A DNA stretch of 64,000 nt from Hymenobacter aquaticus (lineage in GTDB: Bacteria; Bacteroidota; Bacteroidia; Cytophagales; Hymenobacteraceae). Under the pieces are notes generated by a model, which saw nothing but the letters and a program-made list of their open reading frames with translations, was not told the origin of the DNA and searched no databases. The stretch lies in contig NZ_SRLC01000001.1 in assembly GCF_004765605.1 (NCBI RefSeq), forward strand, positions 1,612,001 to 1,676,000, read 5' to 3'. A program made the translations under genes and the position numbers. Below are positions 1-7,437 of the stretch, one piece after another; the first letter of the stretch is position 1, and each line of letters starts with the position of its first letter.

Positions 1-182
1 GCGGCCGGGGCCTTTTTCACGACTTCGGCCGGCTTGGTTTTGGCGGCCGGCTCCAGCACGGCCAGCGACTCGGCACCGGCTTTGGCACGGGCGGCCGGCT
101 TGGGGGCCGCCGACTGGGCCGCCGCTACGAAGGGCAACAATACGCAGGCAAGGCTGCAAACAGAACGGGTCAAATGCTTCAT
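1..182 (-). CDS. Secreted Ala/Lys/Pro-rich protein, partial (runs off window)
   Basis: The reading frame opens with ATG at 182-180 and stays open to the window edge, so only the first 60 residues are visible. They begin with a basic residue and a hydrophobic stretch ending Ala-Ala-Ala-Gln at about residue 22, a good signal peptide. The rest is a low-complexity run rich in Ala, Lys and Pro (repeated KPA, AAKTKPA). No domain can be named. It lies on the same strand as the next gene (403-903), from which it is separated by a terminator-like hairpin, so it probably has its own promoter. Export is well supported; function is unknown. Confidence 0.7.
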   Translation of the reverse strand, partial: MKHLTRSVCSLACVLLPFVAAAQSAAPKPAARAKAGAESLAVLEPAAKTKPAEVVKKAPA

Positions 183-328
183 CCAGACGGGGGTAAGGTG
201 AACAAACGGAGTGGCGCCGGGGTAGTTAGCCGGGCCGAATGCCCGTCGTATACGCAAGAACGGCACTTGTGGCTTGGTAGGCCCGGGCCACCTCCCCTGC
301 TTGGCGCCGACTTTGGGCCCTTAACGCC

Positions 329-358
329 AAAAAGCCCCCGGCCGATACAGCCGGAGGC
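329..358 (-). terminator. Rho-independent terminator after the 403-903 gene
   Basis: On the minus strand, a 9-bp GC-rich stem (334-342 pairing with 350-358, one G-U) is followed by five T. It lies just past the stop of the 403-903 gene. The rest of 183-402 holds no gene I can support. Confidence 0.6.
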
Positions 359-402
359 AACAGGATTTTGGCCAAAACGGCCCGCGGGCCGCATAGTGAA
401 GC

Positions 403-903
403 TTAGTGCCGGCTGCTGCGGGCCAGTTTCTTCTTGTTGGCGGCGGGCAGCAGGCGCACGGCCGTCGGCAGGAAATTGCTGGCCTGTAGCTGCTGCTCTT
501 CGTAGCCGGCGTAGCTGAACGTCAGGGTGTTGACGCCCGAGGGCACTTCCAGGCTGTATTCGCCGTCGGCGTTGGTGCTGGCAATGGCGGCCACGTCTTT
601 GGCAAACACCACCACCCCGGCCATTGGCTTGTTCTGCTCGTCCAGCACCCGGCCCTTCACCGTGACCAGCGGGGCCGCCGGGGCTTCGGCCGGCGCGGCG
701 GCAATGGGCGCGGCCGGCACCGTTTCCGGGGGCGTTGTGACGAGCGAATCGGCGCGGGGCGCGGGCGTAGCGGCCGACTGCGGCGAGGCTTTCTTTTGCA
801 CCTGGGCCGCAATCAGGGAAGGATCGGCTGTCGTCTGGGCCTGGGCGGCGCACACGGGGCCCAGCAGGCAGAAAAGGCCCAATACTCGTAGAACGTGGGA
901 CAT
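403..903 (-). CDS. Exported protein with carboxypeptidase-regulatory-like (CarboxypepD_reg) domain
   Basis: Start chosen at ATG 903-901, because the hydrophobic signal peptide (MSHVLRVLGLFCLLG, cut after AQAQ) begins there; the upstream extension lacks signal character. Residues ~25-85 are an Ala/Pro-rich linker. The C-terminal ~75 residues form a beta-sandwich of the CarboxypepD_reg type: VKGRVLDEQNKPMAGVVVF, then NADGEYSLEVP, then SYAGYEEQ, the same fold as in the plug extension of SusC proteins. Such domains in small exported Bacteroidota proteins are thought to be adhesion or protein-interaction modules. The last residues (NKKKLARSSRH) are basic. Domain call is firm; role unknown. Confidence 0.75.
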   Translation of the reverse strand: MSHVLRVLGLFCLLGPVCAAQAQTTADPSLIAAQVQKKASPQSAATPAPRADSLVTTPPETVPAAPIAAAPAEAPAAPLVTVKGRVLDEQNKPMAGVVVFAKDVAAIASTNADGEYSLEVPSGVNTLTFSYAGYEEQQLQASNFLPTAVRLLPAANKKKLARSSRH

Positions 904-1142
904 GGAGCAGGATTTTAGAGCCAAAGATTTTTCCAAATATGCCCCGGCCCCGGCGGCGGGAAAAGGCCGAAACGCCTGTAGCTGTGAAGGTAACAAAACC
1001 GCTATTACATAGTAAAAAACCTATTTACTGGGTTGATTTCTGATTTTCGTCCGATTTTTCCTTCCCGATTGCCTACCAATTGTGACGTGGAATTTCTTTC
1101 TCCCGGCCCAGGGGCTGCCCGCCAAATGATAACCGGCCCCGG

Positions 1143-1174
1143 TTTGGCTCGTGGGGCGGCGGTCCTTAACTTTG
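1143..1174 (+). promoter_or_regulatory. Bacteroidota-type promoter of guaA
   Basis: TTTG at 1143-1146, 20 bp, then TAACTTTG at 1167-1174, matching the -33 TTTG / -7 TAnnTTTG consensus. The -7 box ends only 3 nt before the guaA ATG (1178), so transcription should start at or within a few bases of the start codon, giving a leaderless mRNA. Confidence 0.7.
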
Positions 1175-1177
1175 CGC

Positions 1178-2710
1178 ATGCCCCAACAGATTTTAATTCT
1201 CGATTTCGGCTCCCAGTACACCCAGCTCATTGCCCGACGCATTCGGGAATTGAACGTCTACTGCGAGATTCATCCGTATACGCACGCCCCGGACCTCACT
1301 GAGGATATCCGGGGCGTTGTGCTTTCGGGTAGCCCCTGCTCGGTGCGCGACCCGGAAGCGCCCAACCCCGACTTGAGCCGCTACCTGGGTAAGGTGCCGG
1401 TGCTGGGCGTGTGCTACGGTGCCCAGCTGCTGGCCCAGCAAGGCGGCGGCGAAGTGCTGCCCGCCACCATCCGGGAGTACGGCCGGGCCCGCCTCAGCCA
1501 CCTAAACGCCAGCAACCCGCTGATGCGGGAGCTGACCAGCGGCTCGCAGGTGTGGATGTCGCACGGCGACACGATTAAGACCCTGCCCGCGGGCTTCGAC
1601 ATCATTGCCAGCACCCCGGAAGTGGCCGTGGCGGCCTACCACGTGGTGGGCCAGGAAACCTACGGCATCCAGTTTCACCCCGAGGTGACGCACTCCACGG
1701 AGGGCAAGCTGCTGATGCGCAACTTCGTGGTCGACATCTGCGGCTGCGACCAAAGCTGGACGCCCGAGCACTTCGTGGATAGCATGGTGCTGGCCCTGCA
1801 AAACACCATCGGCCCCGACGACCAGGTGATTCTGGGTTTGTCGGGCGGCGTCGACTCCTCGGTGGCGGCTTTGCTGCTGCACCGGGCCATCGGGCCCCGT
1901 TTGCACGGCATTTTCGTCAACAACGGGCTGCTGCGCAAGGATGAGTTTGAGAGCGTGCTGCACTCCTATAAGGACCTGGGCCTGAACGTGCGCGGCGTGG
2001 ATGCTTCGCAGGAGTTCTACACGGCCCTGGCTGGCATCAGCGACCCGGAGGGCAAGCGCAAAGCCATTGGCCGCACCTTCGTGGAAATCTTCGACCAGGA
2101 AGCCCAGAAGGTGGAAGGCGCCCGGTGGCTGGCCCAGGGCACGATTTACCCGGACGTTATTGAGTCGGTGTCGGTGAAAGGGCCGGCCGTGACGATTAAG
2201 AGCCACCACAACGTGGGCGGCCTGCCGGAGAAGATGAACCTGAAAATCGTGGAGCCGCTGCGGGCCTTGTTCAAAGATGAGGTGCGGCAGGTAGGCGACG
2301 CGCTGGAGCTGCCCCACAACATTCTGCACCGCCACCCCTTCCCCGGTCCCGGCCTGGGCATCCGCATCCTGGGCGACGTGACCCCGCACAAAGTAGACCT
2401 GCTGCAGCGCGCCGACGCTATTTTCATCGACGGCCTGCGCGAGTTTGGCCTCTACGAGCAGGTGTGGCAGGCCGGCGTGATGCTGCTGCCGATTCAGAGC
2501 GTGGGCGTGATGGGCGACGAGCGGACCTACGAGCAGGTAGTGGCCCTGCGCGCCGTGACCAGCGTGGACGGCATGACGGCCGACTGGGCCCACCTCCCCT
2601 ACGACTTCCTGGCCCACGTCTCCAACAAAATCATCAACCAGGTGCGCGGCATCAACCGCGTGGTGTACGACATCAGCTCCAAGCCCCCGGCCACGATTGA
2701 GTGGGAGTAG
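1178..2710 (+). CDS. guaA: GMP synthase (glutamine-hydrolysing)
   Basis: Converts XMP to GMP using ATP and glutamine, the last step of de novo guanine nucleotide synthesis (cytosol). The N-terminal class I amidotransferase has nucleophile Cys79 (GVCYGAQ) and His167/Glu169 (IQFHPEV). The ATP-pyrophosphatase domain has the P-loop SGGVDSS at 222-228. The C-terminal dimerisation domain ends PPATIEWE, the family's typical tail. The 510-aa length is normal. The start is [16 protein letters not shown], the conserved N-terminus; a nine-codon extension upstream is rejected because the -7 promoter box lies inside it. Transcribed alone, with a terminator at 2761-2796. Confidence 0.97.
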   Translation: MPQQILILDFGSQYTQLIARRIRELNVYCEIHPYTHAPDLTEDIRGVVLSGSPCSVRDPEAPNPDLSRYLGKVPVLGVCYGAQLLAQQGGGEVLPATIREYGRARLSHLNASNPLMRELTSGSQVWMSHGDTIKTLPAGFDIIASTPEVAVAAYHVVGQETYGIQFHPEVTHSTEGKLLMRNFVVDICGCDQSWTPEHFVDSMVLALQNTIGPDDQVILGLSGGVDSSVAALLLHRAIGPRLHGIFVNNGLLRKDEFESVLHSYKDLGLNVRGVDASQEFYTALAGISDPEGKRKAIGRTFVEIFDQEAQKVEGARWLAQGTIYPDVIESVSVKGPAVTIKSHHNVGGLPEKMNLKIVEPLRALFKDEVRQVGDALELPHNILHRHPFPGPGLGIRILGDVTPHKVDLLQRADAIFIDGLREFGLYEQVWQAGVMLLPIQSVGVMGDERTYEQVVALRAVTSVDGMTADWAHLPYDFLAHVSNKIINQVRGINRVVYDISSKPPATIEWE

Positions 2711-2756
2711 CGGTGAAATAGTGAAATAGTGAATGAGTGAGTTCATTCAATAGTCA
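2711..2756 (+). repeat. Short tandem repeat, period 8 (GTGAAATA)
   Basis: Directly after the guaA stop: two GTGAAATA copies, then the degenerate GTGAATGA and GTGA, followed by GTTCATTCA. It resembles one arm of the short-tandem-repeat hairpins found elsewhere in this window, but no matching second arm is visible. Confidence 0.4.
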
Positions 2757-2760
2757 GCGA

Positions 2761-2796
2761 AAAAAGGCTGCTTCGGGGTTCCGGGGCAGCCTTTTT
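2761..2796 (+). terminator. Rho-independent terminator of guaA
   Basis: An 11-bp stem AAAAAGGCTGC/GCAGCCTTTTT with a G-rich loop and T-rich tail. The flanking A-run makes it usable in both directions. Confidence 0.85.
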
Positions 2797-2820
2797 CTTT
2801 TCGGCGGGGCCTTACGCTGG

Positions 2821-3057
2821 ATGTCTGGTGGGCCGACTATTTTTGCGGTTCACCTGATTGGAACGCTGATGCTGTTTATTGCCCTGCTGGTTGGTTTGAT
2901 AAGCTTGTGGATGGCCTGGCCGGGCCTGCAGCGGCCGGCTGGAACCGCCCCGGCCAGCTACGCCCTGCGCTGGGTGCTGTTTGGGTTGCTGCTGGGCAGT
3001 ACCCTGTTTCTGCTGTACCTGTTCTACGGCCTGCGGGTGTCGGCTCAGACGCCCTAA
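2821..3057 (+). CDS. Small two-helix membrane protein
   Basis: A 78-aa product with two hydrophobic segments: roughly residues 8-35 (ending LVGLISLWMAW) and 52-72 (WVLFGLLLGSTLFLLYLFYGL). No known family is recognised. The start is uncertain. ATG 2821 is the first Met after the guaA terminator, but a good -7 box (TATTTTTG, 2838-2845) lies inside that reading, which favours ATG 2869 (62 aa, MLFIALLV). An even longer reading from 2737 would run through the guaA terminator and is rejected. The gene converges on the DUF4153 gene, whose stop is 12 nt away. Confidence 0.55.
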   Translation: MSGGPTIFAVHLIGTLMLFIALLVGLISLWMAWPGLQRPAGTAPASYALRWVLFGLLLGSTLFLLYLFYGLRVSAQTP

Positions 3058-3069
3058 GTCTTTGGCCGG

Positions 3070-4959
3070 CTACCGACGGCTGTCGGCTAGCTCCAGCAAC
3101 GCCTGCCCCGCGAAAGTGTACGTTACCGTGTCACTCTTCTGGTGGCGGGCCACGTGCTGCAGCAACAGCGTGAGGGCCAGGTCATTTGCCCGGGCGGCCA
3201 GCTTCATTTTGGTTTTGTCTGCCTCTACCGAAAGCTCGGGGTTGCGGCCATGCTCGCGCGCCAGGGAGTCGGCGACGGTGCCGGGCGACACGCTCAGCTG
3301 CCGCTGCCACTTGCCATCGGCCCGCTGCTGCTCCAGCCACAGGTCGTGGCCCTGGTGCACGGCCCGCAGGCGGAAGGCTCCTTCCCGCACCGAAAGCTCG
3401 GTGAGCACGCTTCCAGGATAGTCGCCATACGTGTCATAATCCACGTTGGGCAGCCAGTAGCGGCCAGTACCCAGGTCATAAAAGCTAACCGAGGCCGTAT
3501 AAAAATCGGCCCGCATTTCTTCGTCCGTGTCATAATCGTAGCGGCTGGCCCGGGCAATATCAGTGGCGGCAAACAGCTGCTCGGTCTGCCAGCTTTGTTG
3601 CCGGCCCTTGGGCTTGCTACGCAACGAATCAGGCACTTGCAGGGACGCGGCAAACAGGGGCTGCAACTGCTGCACCGCGTTTCGTTCGGCAAAAAACTCG
3701 AAGATGGACGTCAGCCGCTTGCGGGCCGCCAGGGGCAGCTTCGGCACGCGCACCCCGGCCGAATCCAGCCGGCCGTTTGCCAGCAGCCGGTACTGCGCGG
3801 CCAGCTCGTGCAACTCCCGCAGCTGGCTGCGCTGGGCCACGGCAAAGGCGCTCCAGGGGCCGGCCACCGTCAGCAAGGCCACTACGGCCAACGAGGCCGG
3901 AATCCAGATGATGCCCCGCCCCTGCCGCCAGAGAAAGTACGCGAGGATGCCCGCCAGCCACAGGGCCAGCACCAGCACGTAGTAGCGCTCCTCGGTGATG
4001 CCGTAGGCCTGAATGCGGGTGCCGATGGCCACGGCCAGCAGCGCCAGCAAGGGCAGCAGGGCCCGGTAAAACCAGCGCGCGAAGGTGCGAATCCAGGTGT
4101 TTTCGGCTTCGTCCCGAACGGGGTGAATGAGCAGCAGGGCGAAGATGCCGGCCACCGAAAACACCAGAATCAGCAAGGAAACCCAGCCTTTGGGCAGCTC
4201 CCACTGCACCAGAATCCGGCCCAGGTAAGCGTAGAGAATACCCAGGTAGAGCAGTATCAGGGGCAGCAGCACAAACTGGGTGAATACCTTCAGGCCCTTC
4301 GGGTAGGGCGCCGGCTGCTCCAGGGCTGCAAAGTCGTGGGGCACACCGGCCAGGAAAAACCAAGTATTGAACACCGTAGCCAGCACCGTAAACAGGTAAC
4401 CGTAGATGTGCCGGTCGAGCGTTACTTCAAACAGGTTGTCGATGGCCACCAGGGCCAGGGCGCAGCCGGCAAACAGCACGCCCGAGTAGAGCCCGGCCGC
4501 GAGAATGCGCAGAAACAGGGTTTCGTTGTAGCGCCAGAAGCCGGGCGTGTCGGCCGCGCGGCGCAGCTCGGGCAGGTAGGGCACCACGGCTACCAGCAGG
4601 TGCAGCGCCACCAGCAGTACAAACAGCCGCAGCCCCCACACCACGTCGGGCTCGGCGGGGCTGACGGCGTACCACAGCGCCAGCAGGCCCAGCGTGCCGA
4701 GAATTGCCGCGAGCTTGCGCAGGCCCGACCACCGGTAGCGCTCCGCGGCCAGGGCCGTACTCAGCGTCAGCGTCAGGCCCAGCCCGGCCGTCGACAGCAC
4801 CGGGAATAGCCAGCTCAGCTGCTGCTCTTCCTGGTTACTGATACGCTGGAGGTAGATGCTCACGCCGCAGAGCACCAGGGCGCAGAGCAGCGTCAGCGGG
4901 AAGCGGCGCACCACCCGGGCGGCTTCGGCCACGACGTGCTGCAGGGAAGGAAGTTTCAT
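3070..4959 (-). CDS. DUF4153 multi-pass membrane protein
   Basis: A 629-aa protein. Roughly the first 380 residues contain about eleven hydrophobic helices (for example LTLLCALVLCGVSIYL and LFVLLVALHLLVAVV). A soluble C-terminal part of about 240 residues begins near WSAFAVAQRSQLREL, the segment typical of the DUF4153 family. The C-terminal region has short Tyr/Asp-rich strands (SRYDYDTDEEMRADFY) and probably lies outside the membrane. DUF4153 proteins are common in Bacteroidota and Firmicutes and have no assigned biochemical role. It is a single gene, transcribed leftward, convergent with the small membrane protein. Family call is firm. Confidence 0.85.
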   Translation of the reverse strand: MKLPSLQHVVAEAARVVRRFPLTLLCALVLCGVSIYLQRISNQEEQQLSWLFPVLSTAGLGLTLTLSTALAAERYRWSGLRKLAAILGTLGLLALWYAVSPAEPDVVWGLRLFVLLVALHLLVAVVPYLPELRRAADTPGFWRYNETLFLRILAAGLYSGVLFAGCALALVAIDNLFEVTLDRHIYGYLFTVLATVFNTWFFLAGVPHDFAALEQPAPYPKGLKVFTQFVLLPLILLYLGILYAYLGRILVQWELPKGWVSLLILVFSVAGIFALLLIHPVRDEAENTWIRTFARWFYRALLPLLALLAVAIGTRIQAYGITEERYYVLVLALWLAGILAYFLWRQGRGIIWIPASLAVVALLTVAGPWSAFAVAQRSQLRELHELAAQYRLLANGRLDSAGVRVPKLPLAARKRLTSIFEFFAERNAVQQLQPLFAASLQVPDSLRSKPKGRQQSWQTEQLFAATDIARASRYDYDTDEEMRADFYTASVSFYDLGTGRYWLPNVDYDTYGDYPGSVLTELSVREGAFRLRAVHQGHDLWLEQQRADGKWQRQLSVSPGTVADSLAREHGRNPELSVEADKTKMKLAARANDLALTLLLQHVARHQKSDTVTYTFAGQALLELADSRR

Positions 4960-5040
4960 CGACTATATAGAATAGGGGCGGCAAGAAACGGCTTTCCGGC
5001 GAGTTGCGGGCATGGCTAACCGAGGCTGCGGCCGAAGCCC

Positions 5041-5048
5041 TATCTTTG
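5041..5048 (+). promoter_or_regulatory. -7 promoter box (TATCTTTG)
   Basis: Exact TAnnTTTG match 47 nt before the ATG at 5096. No TTG is found at the ideal 19-20 bp upstream, so only the -7 element is supported. Confidence 0.5.
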
Positions 5049-5095
5049 CCCCGGTGCCGCGTATTGGCAATCCCCCTTTTGTCCTGCTCTGACCA

Positions 5096-5836
5096 ATGCC
5101 CGTTACCCTACCTTGGGTGTTGCGCCGCGCTCTGTGGGCGGTGCTGCTTCTCTTCGGCGGCCTGGCCGCGCAAGCCCAGCACCACTCCCCCGCCCCGGCT
5201 AGCACCGACCGACCCGGCACCCACGGCATGCTGGTTTTTGGCACTACCCGCGTGTTTGCCTCCCACCTGCCCATGTTTCACGGCCCGCACCACTACCAGG
5301 TGGTGCTGGAACTGACGCTCAGCGACTCGGCCAAGGCGGTCTACCAGGCCAGCTGGCAGCAGTTTCCCGGGGAAACGGTGTACACCCTGGAGCCCGAGCA
5401 GTTTGTGCTGCCCGAGATGGTGCGCCAGCCCCGGCCCTTTCGGGCCACGCTCTACCGGGGGCATTTTGAGCGGGGCGGCACGCCCATTGCCCGCCAGATT
5501 ACGGTGCGCATCAAGCAGGTGCTCTACTTCGAGCAGCTCAACCCCAAGGCCCGCCCCAAGCCGGCCGTGCTGCTGGTGGGCCAGGGCTTCGAGCAGTTTT
5601 TGCTTCACCGCATTGCCGGCCGGCCCGATTTCGACCAGGTAGTGCAGCTGCGGGAGCAGGCCAGAGTCGGCCTGCGGGCCTGGACCGAGCCGCTCCTGCA
5701 ACTATTCTATACCAAGGCGGCCAAACAACCCTTGCAAGCCGGGCAAGACCTGCTGCTGCGGCCCGCGGCGGGTGGGGAAGTCAGCGCCCGGCGGGTGACC
5801 CGCAGCCTGTACCTCGAACACGACGACCTCCGCTAA
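5096..5836 (+). CDS. Exported protein of unknown function
   Basis: A 246-aa protein with a clear signal peptide: basic start, VLRRALWAVLLLFGGLAAQAQ, cleavage near residue 26. The mature part opens with a distinctive His-rich stretch, HGMLVFGTTRVFASHLPMFHGPHHYQ without a gap, which I have seen only in uncharacterised secreted proteins. The remainder looks beta-rich. The cluster of histidines may bind metal, but that is inference. The stop is 2 nt before the amidotransferase at 5839, so the two are almost certainly co-transcribed from the -7 box at 5041. Confidence 0.7.
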   Translation: MPVTLPWVLRRALWAVLLLFGGLAAQAQHHSPAPASTDRPGTHGMLVFGTTRVFASHLPMFHGPHHYQVVLELTLSDSAKAVYQASWQQFPGETVYTLEPEQFVLPEMVRQPRPFRATLYRGHFERGGTPIARQITVRIKQVLYFEQLNPKARPKPAVLLVGQGFEQFLLHRIAGRPDFDQVVQLREQARVGLRAWTEPLLQLFYTKAAKQPLQAGQDLLLRPAAGGEVSARRVTRSLYLEHDDLR

Positions 5837-5838
5837 CG

Positions 5839-6549
5839 ATGCGCCTGCACTGCCTGCAGCACGCGGCCTTCGAAACGCCCGGCACCATCCTGGACTGGGC
5901 CGCCCGCCACGGCCACGGCTGGACCTACACCCGCCTCTACGAAGCAAGCCCCACGTTCCCGGCCCTGCCCGCCTTCGACTGGCTGCTGATTCTGGGTGGC
6001 GCGATGGGCGTGCACGACGAAGCACTGCACCCGTGGCTGCCACCGGAAAAGCAGTTCATCCGGGCCGCCATTCAGGCCGGCAAGGTGGTCGTGGGAATTT
6101 GCCTGGGCGCCCAGCTCGTAGCCGATGCCTTGGGCGCGGCCGTGTACCGCCACGAGGCGCTGGAAATTGGTTTCTGGCCGATTTATCCCCCAACCGCAGC
6201 TCCGGCGCACCCGCTTTTTCCGCCCCTGCCGGCGGCTTCCCTGACCGTGCTGCACTGGCACGGCGACACGTTTGACCTGCCCGCTGACGCCACCCTACTG
6301 GCCTCTTCCGCCGCCTGCGCCCGGCAGGCTTTCGTCTTTGATAACCGGGTGGTGGGGTTGCAGTTTCACCCCGAGCTGACGGCCGAACTGCTCGACGCCA
6401 TGCTGCTACACGACGGCCACGAGCTGGTGCCGGGGCCCTGGGTGCAGCCGGCCGCCGAGCTGCAACAGCGCACGGCGGAGCTGGCGGCGGGGCAGGCCTT
6501 TCTATTCGCGCTGCTCGACCAGCTGGCGGCCGGGCACCAGCGCCGCTAG
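5839..6549 (+). CDS. Class I glutamine amidotransferase domain protein
   Basis: A 236-aa stand-alone amidotransferase related to the GuaA glutaminase half. The nucleophile elbow GICLGAQ places catalytic Cys88; VGLQFHPEL supplies His177 and Glu179. HWHGDTFDLP (~139-148) is the usual conserved block of this subfamily. There is no fused synthetase domain, so the ammonia acceptor is unknown; members are variously proposed to act on gamma-glutamyl compounds or in defence against toxic amines. It begins 2 nt after the exported protein. Its stop overlaps the stop of the convergent DUF1361 gene by 4 bp at a CTAG palindrome (6546-6549). Confidence 0.85.
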   Translation: MRLHCLQHAAFETPGTILDWAARHGHGWTYTRLYEASPTFPALPAFDWLLILGGAMGVHDEALHPWLPPEKQFIRAAIQAGKVVVGICLGAQLVADALGAAVYRHEALEIGFWPIYPPTAAPAHPLFPPLPAASLTVLHWHGDTFDLPADATLLASSAACARQAFVFDNRVVGLQFHPELTAELLDAMLLHDGHELVPGPWVQPAAELQQRTAELAAGQAFLFALLDQLAAGHQRR

Positions 6550-7241
6550 TCCTCGATGGGAGCCGGGTTCAGGCGGCCCAGCAGGCGCACGGTGCTGTAG
6601 CCCAGCAGCAGAAACACGCCGAACAGCAGCGTGACGCCCCAGGTGCGCGGATGGGCCGCCGGGTGCAGCACCCGGTTCAGAATATCGTAGAACAGGTTCA
6701 GCGGGTTGGTGATGATGTCCCAGCTGTTGAAGCGCAGGTAGCGGCCCAGGTAGATGCCGAAGCTGCTCAGCAGCAGGGCCACCACCACGAAGACCCAGCT
6801 AACGGCCGGCCCGAGCCGCCGCCGCACCAGGGCCTGCATATCCAGCAACGACGCGTAGGCCAGCATCAGCCCGTTCCAGGCGCAGCTCAGAATCAGGGCC
6901 AGGTCGTACCAGTAGGGCACGCCGCTGCGGGGCTCCAGGTGAAACAGGTCGGTGAGGATGTAGGGCGCGTTGGGGAAAAACAGCAGCCACACGGCCCCGA
7001 CCGGCAGCAGCAGCCGGGCCCGCACCGGGCCGGCCGCCAGGCCCAGCATGGTGCTCAGCCCGAACGGAATAAGAGCCAGAAACAGGTTCCAGAGCAGGAA
7101 TACGAAGTAGACCTTGTGCGTCAGGAACACCCGGAACGTGACCAGCACCACGCTCAAAGTCAGGGAAGCGCCCAGCAGCAGCAGCAGGTTGAAGCGCTGG
7201 CGCAGCTCGGGCTGGGAAAAGGCGGCGGAAGAAGGTAGCAT
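6546..7241 (-). CDS. DUF1361 membrane protein
   Basis: A 231-aa integral membrane protein with about seven hydrophobic helices. The block LLFFPNAPYILTDLFHLE (~85-102) is the signature of the DUF1361 family, as is RYLRFNSWD (~166-174). No enzymatic role is established. It starts at ATG 7241, and its last codon overlaps the convergent amidotransferase, with no room for a terminator between them. The two transcripts must therefore run into each other. Confidence 0.85.
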   Translation of the reverse strand: MLPSSAAFSQPELRQRFNLLLLLGASLTLSVVLVTFRVFLTHKVYFVFLLWNLFLALIPFGLSTMLGLAAGPVRARLLLPVGAVWLLFFPNAPYILTDLFHLEPRSGVPYWYDLALILSCAWNGLMLAYASLLDMQALVRRRLGPAVSWVFVVVALLLSSFGIYLGRYLRFNSWDIITNPLNLFYDILNRVLHPAAHPRTWGVTLLFGVFLLLGYSTVRLLGRLNPAPIED

Positions 7242-7363
7242 AGGCCCGGAAACGAAAAACTCACTTGCCCAGTATACGCCCCGGCCCAGTTTGGGCGGCG
7301 GAGTAGCGGGCCGTTAAAATAACCCAGAAATTGAATACCCTCCGCTTCCCCACCGATCCTACG

Positions 7364-7371
7364 TACCTTTG
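7364..7371 (+). promoter_or_regulatory. -7 promoter box (TACCTTTG)
   Basis: Exact TAnnTTTG match 66 nt upstream of ATG 7438. It lies within an in-frame upstream extension of that ORF, which argues that the extension is not translated. Confidence 0.55.
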
Positions 7372-7437
7372 CCCGAATCCAGCTACCGGCCCGCGCCGGG
7401 TTTCTGCCCTTCTGACCTAATTCCCTGGCCCTCTGCT

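Noticed and set aside
3142..4809. A 555-codon plus-strand frame opposite the DUF4153 gene
   Set aside because: The minus strand encodes a recognisable membrane protein over the same bases; the plus-strand translation is Gln/Gly/Arg/His-rich, typical of antisense to high-GC coding DNA.
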